The notes beneath the pieces are model-generated. The model had not been told where the DNA came from and did no database searches. It saw only the letters and a program-made list of their open reading frames with translations. This document shows, one piece after another, positions 12,077 through 18,634 of a stretch of 64,000 nucleotides of DNA (position 1 is its first letter; the number at the start of each line of letters is the position of its first letter). This DNA comes from Roseateles_B sp041912595 (GTDB taxonomy: Bacteria > Pseudomonadota > Gammaproteobacteria > Burkholderiales > Burkholderiaceae_C): positions 1-64,000 of the forward strand of contig JAYRMR010000009.1 in the NCBI GenBank assembly GCA_041912595.1. Reading direction: 5' to 3'. A program made the position numbers and the translations under genes.

Positions 12077-12391
12077 GTCGTATCTCTCTTGTGGTGAAGC
12101 GATGGTCCGCCCCTCTCGTGGAGGAACGGGGGAGCGCTTCTGCCCATGACCGGCCCGCCGCCCTCGCCGACGATGCGGCGAAGAACGCGCCAGAACTGCC
12201 CATGACCTGGTTCGGCCCCTGCAGAAGCGTGCACTTGCAAGACCAGCGTGCCGGCGGCACCGCCTGCGACCCTCGCGGGCAGCGGGGACCGCCAAGGTGG
12301 CCCGCTGCCGTCGGCCCCGGCCTGACGGCGTGCGAGCCGCGGCGGGGTCCTGTTGTAGGGCCGGACTATTTCGCCAATCGCCCCCGGACCA

Positions 12392-12431
12392 CTTGTACGC
12401 ATCCGGCGCCGCGGGCGGATTTGCGTACAAG
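12392..12431. promoter_or_regulatory. 40-bp palindrome with two copies of the TGCGTACAAG element
   Basis: CTTGTACGCA (12392-12401) and TGCGTACAAG (12422-12431) form a perfect 10-bp inverted repeat. The inner arms ATCCG and CGGAT extend the dyad. Single copies of the same 10-mer precede the two other PPC-domain genes of the window (14492-14501 and 42261-42270). It is probably a regulator binding site about 320 bp before the M4 start. Confidence 0.55.
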
Positions 12432-12484
12432 CGGGGCGGGGCCTCAGGGAATGCCATCTCCCAGGATTACCCGCAGCCGCCCAG

Positions 12485-12512
12485 AAAAAAAGCACCGACT
12501 CGCGCCGGTGCT
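12485..12512 (-). terminator. intrinsic terminator of the HEETH-protein gene
   Basis: On the minus strand a 7-bp stem (agcaccg / cggtgct, 8-base loop) is followed by a run of seven T. It starts 27 bases after the stop codon. Confidence 0.85.
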
Positions 12513-12538
12513 GTCAAAAGGGAGAGCAAGCAATCAGG

Positions 12539-14320
12539 TCAGGGGTAGATCGAGTACTTGAGCGTGTAGGCGCCGCTGCCCGCGTAGGACGTCAGCCGCA
12601 CGTAGTAGCGGCCGGCGTCGCCGACATAGCTGATGGCCTCGGTGGACGTCGGTCCCTCCGACTTCGCCACCAGCGTCCAGGTGCTGCCGACGAGCTTGTA
12701 GAGGTAGAGGTCGAAGTCGGCACTGGCGGGGCCCGTCAGGTTGAAGCGGAAGTTGTAGCGCGTGGAGACCGTCCAGTAGCCGGGGCTGCCGCCGGGCAGG
12801 CGGGTCGAGGCGCCCGAGGCCAGCGTGCCGGTGACGGTGGTGCCCGAGTCCGTCGGCCCGTTGACCGAGATCGTGGCCTGCGCGCTGCGGCTGCCGTCCG
12901 CCTGGCTGGTGGCCTTCACGTGGAAGGTGCCCAGGCGGGCCGGCGCGGTGTAGACGCCGGCCGGGGTGATGCTGCCGCCGTCCGCCTCCACGACCGACCA
13001 CGTCACCGCCGTGTTGGGCGTGCCCGTGACCGTGGCCGAGAAGGCCTGGGTGGCGCCCATGTTCAGCGTCGCCATCGGGGGGCTCACACCGATCTGCACG
13101 CTGGCGGGATTCACCGTGAGGCTGGCCGCGCTGCTGGCGACCGTGCCCAGGCTGTTGCTGACCACGACGTTGTAGCTGCCGGCGTCCGCGGTCTGGGCGC
13201 TGGCAAGGCTGTAGGTGGCCGCATTGCCGTTGGCAGCGACGTTCACGCCGTTCTTGCGCCATTGGTAGCTCAGCGCGCCGCCGGTGGCCGCCACGTTGAA
13301 GCTGGCGCTCTGGCCCGCCGTCACCACGACGTTCTGCGGCTGCGTGCTGATCACCGGCGCGGTGCTGACCCCGCCGCCCATGCAGGCATCGCTGACTCGC
13401 GTGGGAAAGCGGTAGCCGCTGAAGTCCTCGAGGATGGCGAGGTTCTCGGGGGCATAGACCCGGTTGATGAGCGCCGGCACCTTGCTGCTTCCGAGCTTCG
13501 CGGCCTGCGGGTCGGACTGCGTGATGAAGTAGGCCGTGCGCAGGAACTGCACCAGCACGTACTTGCGCCAGGTGGCGTCGCTCTTGAGCTTCGCGTAGTA
13601 GCCCGCATGGTTGGCCTTGGCGACGCGCAGGTAGAGCTGCAGGTAGTTGAGGTTGGTGAGCGCGATGTCCCGCGAGTTGCTGGCCCCGATGCCATCGATG
13701 AACTCGGCCACCGCGAGCGCCGCGGGCAGGCCCATCAGGCCGGCGTTGAGCTCGGCCGTGACGCCCTGCAGGTGGTAATCGCCCTGGGCGCTGTCCTGGA
13801 GGTAGAGCTTGTCCATGTCGGACGAGGCATCGTCCTTGATCAGCGCGAGGATCTCCTTGCGGGGAAAGCCGCCGTCCGCGTCGTAGAGCGGGAACTTGAG
13901 GAACTGCGTCGTGTCGTCGATCCACGAGGAGCTATAGCTGTTCCACTGCGTGCGGCTGCCGTCGAGGTCCCACATGTGGGTCTCTTCGTGGATGGCCACC
14001 ATGAGGGACTCGGCCATCTTGTTGAAGCTGCTGGTGTCGACGAAGCCCTTGAAGTACTGGTCGTTCGCCTGCGCCTGGGCGAGCGCCTTGCCGCTGGGCC
14101 AGCGCCGCCCGTAGACGCCGGTGATCGTGGCGAGCCAGTTGCTGGTGGTGAAGCCGGCCTTGAGGTCGCTCACATCGGCCTGCAGGTTCAGCGGCTCGCG
14201 GTAGCAGAAGGTGCCCTGGTCGATGTCACCGAGGGCGATGGAGGCCGGACCGGCGGATCCGGGCTGCGGAAGAAGAAGGGCACCGGCCACGAGGCCGGTG
14301 CCAAGGAGTCGAGCAAGCAT
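12539..14320 (-). CDS. secreted putative zinc metalloprotein (HEETH) with Ig-like, BIG-like and PPC domains
   Basis: The 593-residue protein has a signal peptide (1 to about 23). Residues 24-375 form a domain I do not recognise. It contains HEETHMWD at 111-118, a fit to the HExxH zinc motif, and a Glu at 190 (VTAELNAG) that could be the third ligand as in gluzincins. An Ig-like domain follows (SYQWRKNGVNV), then a bacterial-Ig-like domain (VTWSVVEADGGSITPAGVY), then a PPC domain of the type found on the M4 and M64 peptidases of this window. The tail and the HExxH motif together suggest a secreted peptidase of an unassigned family. The start at 14320 has GGAGA upstream; an in-frame ATG at 14353 is possible. 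It has its own terminator. Confidence 0.75.
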   Translation of the reverse strand: MLARLLGTGLVAGALLLPQPGSAGPASIALGDIDQGTFCYREPLNLQADVSDLKAGFTTSNWLATITGVYGRRWPSGKALAQAQANDQYFKGFVDTSSFNKMAESLMVAIHEETHMWDLDGSRTQWNSYSSSWIDDTTQFLKFPLYDADGGFPRKEILALIKDDASSDMDKLYLQDSAQGDYHLQGVTAELNAGLMGLPAALAVAEFIDGIGASNSRDIALTNLNYLQLYLRVAKANHAGYYAKLKSDATWRKYVLVQFLRTAYFITQSDPQAAKLGSSKVPALINRVYAPENLAILEDFSGYRFPTRVSDACMGGGVSTAPVISTQPQNVVVTAGQSASFNVAATGGALSYQWRKNGVNVAANGNAATYSLASAQTADAGSYNVVVSNSLGTVASSAASLTVNPASVQIGVSPPMATLNMGATQAFSATVTGTPNTAVTWSVVEADGGSITPAGVYTAPARLGTFHVKATSQADGSRSAQATISVNGPTDSGTTVTGTLASGASTRLPGGSPGYWTVSTRYNFRFNLTGPASADFDLYLYKLVGSTWTLVAKSEGPTSTEAISYVGDAGRYYVRLTSYAGSGAYTLKYSIYP

Positions 14321-14491
14321 GAAAGCAGTCTCCGTGGACGCGAAAGAGGACATCGCAGCCCTGGATCGCAGAGCTGCACGGGGGATCCCCTCTCTCGGGC
14401 GTTTCCGACCCACGAGGGCCGCCTTGCCGGAAGGCCTGCATCGGGCCTTCTCTTCTCTGGGACGCATGATGCCCAGCGCCCGCGCGGCTGG

Positions 14492-14501
14492 CTTGTACGC
14501 A
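14492..14501 (-). promoter_or_regulatory. TGCGTACAAG element upstream of the HEETH-protein gene
   Basis: Read on the minus strand this is TGCGTACAAG, 172 bp before the start of the minus-strand gene. It also lies upstream of the divergent nasT gene, but the match to the other PPC-protein genes makes the minus-strand gene the likelier target. Confidence 0.5.
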
Positions 14502-14611
14502 ATTGAGGCCCGGGGCCGCGGTCCACACAAGTTTCATCGGGCACGGAACTTGCGCCACGCCCGGGCATGGACCATGTGGACAAACCAGGGAAGGGCGGCG
14601 AGCCGGCCGGG

Positions 14612-15199
14612 ATGCAGGGCGTCCGCGTGCTGCTGATCGAGGACGGCGTGGCGAGCCCCCAGCAGCTGCGCGGCGAGCTGCAGCAGCTGGGCTGCGAGGT
14701 GCTGGGCACGGTGGACAACGCCGCGCTCATCCATGACTGCGTGCAGCGCCTGCAGCCGGACGTGGTGATCGTCAACGCCGAATCGCCCACGCGGGACACG
14801 CTCGAGAACCTCGCCGCGCTCAACGACGCGCTGCCGCGCCCGGTCGTGGTCTTCGCCGAGGACCCGGCGGATGCCCCGATGCGGCGGGCGCTGGCGGCGG
14901 GCGTGAGCGCCTATGTGGTCGCCGGGATGCAGCCGCATCGCCTGGCGCCGGTGCTGCAGGTCGCCATTGCCCGCTTCGAGCAAGACCTGGCCCTGCGCCA
15001 GGAGCTCGACCGCGCGCAGGCCCAGCTTGCGGCGCGCAAGACCATCGAGCGCGCCAAGGGCATCCTGATGCAGGAGGCCGGGCTCGACGAGGAGGCGGCC
15101 TACCAGCGGCTGCGCCGGCTGGCCATGGACCGCAAGCTGCCCATGGCCGAGCTGGCCGCCCGCATCATCGACGCGCAATCCCTGCTGCGCCCCACATGA
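14612..15199 (+). CDS. nasT: NasT-like ANTAR antiterminator protein
   Basis: The 195-residue protein has an N-terminal receiver-like domain (RVLLIEDG at 5-12) and a C-terminal ANTAR RNA-binding domain (about 130-195: ARKTIERAKGILMQEAGLDEEAAYQRLRRLAM). ANTAR proteins bind paired hairpins in nascent leaders and prevent formation of a terminator. Such a leader lies directly downstream, before the nitrate transport and reduction genes. The usual phosphoacceptor Asp is Asn55 (PDVVIVNAESP), so the domain is probably not phosphorylated. NasT proteins are normally held inactive by the nitrate sensor NasS instead. No NasS gene is in the window. The ATG at 14612 gives the normal family length; one at 14567 would add 15 unrelated residues. 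Confidence 0.85.
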   Translation: MQGVRVLLIEDGVASPQQLRGELQQLGCEVLGTVDNAALIHDCVQRLQPDVVIVNAESPTRDTLENLAALNDALPRPVVVFAEDPADAPMRRALAAGVSAYVVAGMQPHRLAPVLQVAIARFEQDLALRQELDRAQAQLAARKTIERAKGILMQEAGLDEEAAYQRLRRLAMDRKLPMAELAARIIDAQSLLRPT

Positions 15200-15312
15200 G
15201 GCCATGGCGCCTGCGCATGCACCAAGGCGAGGCGCGGGCGGCATGTTGCGGTGCATCAGAACCGCCCGCCGCCGGGGAGTCCGCCTGGCACGCTTCCTGC
15301 TGAAGTGAGATC

Positions 15313-15336
15313 GGGGGCCACAAAGGCGTGGCCCTC
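15313..15336 (+). promoter_or_regulatory. ANTAR target hairpin 1
   Basis: The stem gggccac / gtggccc closes the hexaloop AAAGGC. A hexaloop with A at position 1 and G at position 4 is the signature of ANTAR-bound RNA hairpins. It is followed after about 30 bases by a second hairpin with the same loop. Confidence 0.8.
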
Positions 15337-15366
15337 GACGACAGGCCGAAGCGATCGGCCCCGACA

Positions 15367-15385
15367 TCCGGACAAAGGCGTCCGA
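15367..15385 (+). promoter_or_regulatory. ANTAR target hairpin 2
   Basis: The stem cggac / gtccg closes an identical AAAGGC hexaloop. Its loop and 3' arm (15377-15384) are also the 5' arm of the downstream terminator, so the two structures exclude each other. This is the expected architecture of a NasR/NasT attenuator. Confidence 0.8.
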
Positions 15386-15437
15386 CCCCTGAGTGGCGCA
15401 GCCGCGCTGCCAGCAGGTCGTGACGCCTTTTTTGTTT
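15377..15437 (+). terminator. leader attenuator of the nitrate assimilation operon
   Basis: GGCGTCCGACC (15377-15387) pairs with GGTCG-T-GACGCC (15416-15427), with an inner small hairpin, and is followed by TTTTTTGTTTT. It would stop transcription before nrtA unless the NasT-like protein holds the paired AAAGGC hairpins. Confidence 0.8.
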
Positions 15438-15459
15438 TGCAGTCATCAGGAGAACACGC

Positions 15460-16704
15460 ATGTCCAGCAGCCACAAGGAGGGCTTGATGAGCCAGGAAAG
15501 ACGCCAGATGCTCGGCGCCGCCGTCGGGACGGCCGCAAGCCTCACGATGCCGCAGGCCTGGGCCGCGGGCTCGGACAAGCCTGAGAAGGAGGAGGTCCGC
15601 ATCGGCTTCATCCCGCTGACCGACTGCGCCTCCGTCGTGATGGCCTCGGTGCTGGGCTTCGACCGCAAGTACGGCATCCGCATCATCCCGAGCAAGGAGG
15701 CCTCCTGGGCCGGCGTGCGGGACAAGCTCGTCAACGGCGACCTCGACATGGCCCATGTGCTCTACGGCCTGGTGTACGGCCTGCACCTCGGGGTCTCCGG
15801 CCCCAAGAAGGACATGGCCGTGCTGATGACCCTCAACCGCAACGGGCAGGCCATCACGCTCTCGAAGAAGCTGGCGGACAAGGGCGCGGTGGACGGTGCC
15901 TCGCTGGCCAAGCTGATGAGCACGGAGAAGCGCGAGTACAGCTTCGCCCACACCTTCCCCACGGGCACGCATGCCATGTGGCTGTACTACTGGCTGGCCG
16001 CGCATGGCGTGCACCCCTGGGGCGGCGCCAAGGTCATCACCGTGCCGCCGCCGCAGATGGTGGCCAATATGCGCGTGGGCAACATGGACGGCTACTGCGT
16101 CGGCGAGCCCTGGAACCACCGCGCCATCATGGACGGCATCGGCATCACGGCGGCCACGAGCCAGGAGATCTGGCCGGACCATCCCGAGAAGGTGCTCGGC
16201 GCCACGGGCGACTTCGTGAAGAAGTATCCCAACACCGCGCGTGCCGTGATCATGGCCGTGCTGGAGGCCAGCCGCTGGATCGACGCCGGCCTGCAGAACA
16301 AGCTGAAGATGGCCGACACCATCGCCGACAAGAGCTACGTCAACACCAGCGTCGACGCCATCAACCAGCGCATCCTGGGCCGCTACCAGAACGGCCTGGG
16401 CAAGACCTGGGACGACCCCAAGCACATGAAGTTCTTCGACGACGGCGCGGTGAACTTCCCCTACCTCTCCGATGGCATGTGGTTCCTCACCCAGCACAAG
16501 CGCTGGGGGCTCATCAAGGATCACCCGGACTACCTGGCCGTGGCGAAGCAGATCAACCAGGTCGAGCTCTACCGCGAGGCCGCCTCGCAGCTGAAGGTGA
16601 GCGTGCCCAAGGACCCGATGCGCAGCAGCAAGCTGATCGACGGCACCGTGTGGGAGGGCAAGGACCCGGCCCGCTACGCCGACGGCTTCAAGCTCAAGGC
16701 CTGA
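15460..16704 (+). CDS. nrtA: nitrate ABC transporter substrate-binding protein
   Basis: The 414-residue protein belongs to the NrtA/CmpA/NasS family. The start at 15460 has AGGAGA eight bases upstream. Residues 13-34 (ERRQMLGAAVGTAASLTMPQ...) look like a twin-arginine-type signal ending near AWAAG, so the protein is probably exported. That fits NrtA rather than the cytoplasmic sensor NasS, which lacks a signal. The mature part begins EVRIGFIPLTDCASVVMA, as in family members that bind nitrate or nitrite. It would deliver the ligand to the NrtB/NrtC membrane complex encoded next. It is the first gene after the NasT-controlled attenuator. Confidence 0.88.
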   Translation: MSSSHKEGLMSQERRQMLGAAVGTAASLTMPQAWAAGSDKPEKEEVRIGFIPLTDCASVVMASVLGFDRKYGIRIIPSKEASWAGVRDKLVNGDLDMAHVLYGLVYGLHLGVSGPKKDMAVLMTLNRNGQAITLSKKLADKGAVDGASLAKLMSTEKREYSFAHTFPTGTHAMWLYYWLAAHGVHPWGGAKVITVPPPQMVANMRVGNMDGYCVGEPWNHRAIMDGIGITAATSQEIWPDHPEKVLGATGDFVKKYPNTARAVIMAVLEASRWIDAGLQNKLKMADTIADKSYVNTSVDAINQRILGRYQNGLGKTWDDPKHMKFFDDGAVNFPYLSDGMWFLTQHKRWGLIKDHPDYLAVAKQINQVELYREAASQLKVSVPKDPMRSSKLIDGTVWEGKDPARYADGFKLKA

Positions 16705-16740
16705 GCCACCCCGCGCACTGATCGATCTCAAGGAGTCCCC

Positions 16741-17622
16741 ATGGTGTCTGCCGTCTTCCATTCCCCTCGCGACACGAGCGCTTCGCCCGCACAGCCCGTG
16801 CCTGCGAGCCCGCCGCTCCCTCGGCCGCCGCGGGCGCCGCGCCAGCCCCTGGACGTGTCGGCGCTGCTGGCCCGGGCGCTGCCGCCGGTGCTGGGCCTGG
16901 CCCTGCTGGTCGGTCTGTGGGGGCTGCTGACGTTCAAGGGCGGGCCCATCCCGACGCCGGCCGCGACCTGGGATTCGGCCGTGCAGCTCTTCAGCGATCC
17001 CTTCTACCGCAAGGGTCCCAACGACGTGGGCATCGGCTGGAACGTGCTGAACTCCCTGCAGCGCGTGGCCCTGGGCTTCGGTCTGGCGGCGGCGGTGGGC
17101 ATCCCGCTGGGCTTCGTGATCGGGCGCTTCGAGTTCGCGAACCGCATGGTCTCGCCGCTCATCAGCCTGCTCAAGCCCGTGTCGCCCCTGGCCTGGCTGC
17201 CCATCGGCCTGCTGGTCTTCAAGAGCGCCGACCCGGCCGCCATCTGGACCATCTTCATCTGCTCGATCTGGCCCATGGTGGTCAACACGGCGGTGGGCGT
17301 GCAGCGCGTGCCGCAGGACTACCTGAACGTCGCCCGCGTGCTGAACCTCTCGGAGTGGAAGCTGCTGACGCGCATCCTCTTCCCCTCGGTCCTGCCCTAC
17401 ATGCTGACCGGCGTGCGCCTCTCGGTGGGCACGGCCTGGCTGGTGATCGTCGCGGCGGAGATGCTGACCGGCGGCGTGGGCATCGGCTTCTGGGTCTGGG
17501 ACGAGTGGAACAACCTGAACGTGCAGCACATCATCGTGGCCATCTTCGTGATCGGCATCGTGGGCTTGCTGCTGGAAACGGCCCTGGTGACCCTCGCCAA
17601 GCGCTTCACCTTCGAGGATTGA
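16741..17622 (+). CDS. nrtB: nitrate ABC transporter permease
   Basis: The 293-residue inner-membrane protein has a Pro-rich cytoplasmic N-terminus (about 1-40) and then BPD_transp_1 membrane helices. The EAA-like loop that contacts the ATPase is near residues 185-205 (YLNVARVLNLSEWKLLTRIL). It is typical of NrtB-type permeases of the NitT/TauT importers and should form the homodimeric pore. AAGGAG lies before the ATG at 16741. It lies between nrtA and the ATPase gene in the same orientation. Confidence 0.9.
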   Translation: MVSAVFHSPRDTSASPAQPVPASPPLPRPPRAPRQPLDVSALLARALPPVLGLALLVGLWGLLTFKGGPIPTPAATWDSAVQLFSDPFYRKGPNDVGIGWNVLNSLQRVALGFGLAAAVGIPLGFVIGRFEFANRMVSPLISLLKPVSPLAWLPIGLLVFKSADPAAIWTIFICSIWPMVVNTAVGVQRVPQDYLNVARVLNLSEWKLLTRILFPSVLPYMLTGVRLSVGTAWLVIVAAEMLTGGVGIGFWVWDEWNNLNVQHIIVAIFVIGIVGLLLETALVTLAKRFTFED

Positions 17623-17665
17623 CCCCCGTACCGGCTTCGCCGGCCCCCTCGAGGGGGCTCGCCCG
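17621..17665. repeat. intergenic palindromic repeat, copy 1
   Basis: CCCGTACCGGCTTCGCCGGCCCCCTCGAGGGGGCTCGCCCG-type sequence forms two stem-loops (CCGGC-TTC-GCCGG and CCCCCTCGAGGGGG). A similar copy lies in the opposite orientation at 35671-35710, between nosR and nosZ. It behaves like a short REP-like mobile or structural repeat within an operon. Confidence 0.55.
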
Positions 17666-17741
17666 ATGGCTTGGCAAAGCCAGTTCCACGGGCTCTGCTG
17701 GATGAGTCGGGCCCGATGGGGCCCTCAGCAAGGAGATCGCA

Positions 17742-18566
17742 ATGACACCTTTCATTCAAGTACAACAGGTGGACATGGTCTACAAGACCCGCAAGGGGTC
17801 GTTCAAGGCCCTGGAGGGCATCGACCTGGACATCCGCCGCGGCGAGTTCATCAGCCTGATCGGCCACTCGGGCTGCGGCAAGAGCACGCTGCTGAACCTC
17901 GTCGCCGGGCTGCTCAAGCCCAGCCAGGGCGCGCTGCTGTGCGACCAGCGCGAGATCGCCGGCCCCGGGCCCGAGCGGGCGGTGGTCTTCCAGAACCACT
18001 CGCTGCTGCCCTGGCTGAGCTGCCTGGACAACGTGCTGCTGGCGGTGGAGACCGTGTTCGCGGCCAAGGAGGCCCGCCCGCGCCTGGTGGCCCGCGCGCA
18101 GGCCGCGCTGGAGCTCGTCGGCATGGCGCATGCGGCCTACAAGCGCCCGCACGAGATCTCCGGCGGCATGAAGCAGCGGGTGGGCATCGCCCGCGCGCTG
18201 GCGATGGAGCCCAAGGTGCTGCTGATGGACGAGCCCTTCGGCGCGCTCGACGCGCTGACCCGCGCCCATCTGCAGGACGAGCTGCTGAAGATCGTCGCCA
18301 CGACGCGCAGCACTGTCCTGATGGTGACGCATGACGTGGACGAGGCGGTGCTGCTCTCGGACCGCATCGTCATGATGAGCCCGCCCACGCCGGACGGCCG
18401 CGCGGCCACGCTGGCGCAGATCCTGCCCGTGCCGCTGACCCGACCGCGGCAGCGCGTGCAGCTGGCCGAGGACCCGGTCTACCTGCAATGCCGCAAGGCG
18501 GTGATCGACTTCCTGTACGCCGGGCATGCCACGCACGCCAAGGCCGAACCCGCACTGGAAGCCTGA
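17742..18566 (+). CDS. nrtC: nitrate ABC transporter ATP-binding protein
   Basis: The 274-residue ATPase has Walker A GHSGCGKST near residue 42, a Q-loop (VVFQNHSLLPWL), signature ISGGMKQR, Walker B VLLMDEPFGALD, and the H-loop MVTHD. It lacks the extra C-terminal substrate-binding-like domain of cyanobacterial NrtC and is the length of NrtD. A ribosome site (AAGGAGATCGCA) precedes the ATG. It would power nitrate/nitrite uptake with the permease encoded upstream. A 120-bp gap with a palindromic repeat separates it from nrtB. Confidence 0.88.
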   Translation: MTPFIQVQQVDMVYKTRKGSFKALEGIDLDIRRGEFISLIGHSGCGKSTLLNLVAGLLKPSQGALLCDQREIAGPGPERAVVFQNHSLLPWLSCLDNVLLAVETVFAAKEARPRLVARAQAALELVGMAHAAYKRPHEISGGMKQRVGIARALAMEPKVLLMDEPFGALDALTRAHLQDELLKIVATTRSTVLMVTHDVDEAVLLSDRIVMMSPPTPDGRAATLAQILPVPLTRPRQRVQLAEDPVYLQCRKAVIDFLYAGHATHAKAEPALEA

Positions 18567-18634
18567 CCCCCTCGATTCCCGACCGGCCGGCCTGCGAGCG
18601 TCGCGGGCAGGGCCAGGTCTTGCCTGGAGCACGC

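Larger units (their letters stand above)
12077..12538. other. 462-bp upstream region of the M4 peptidase gene
   Basis: The stretch holds the terminator of the upstream minus-strand gene (12485-12512) and the palindromic TGCGTACAAG element (12392-12431). The rest, down to the M4 start at 12076, is GC-rich 5' leader. No small gene is supported. Confidence 0.5.

Noticed and set aside
15460..16704. Assigning the NrtA-family protein as the sensor NasS
   Set aside because: It has an exporting signal-like N-terminus and sits with permease and ATPase genes, which fits a transport protein.
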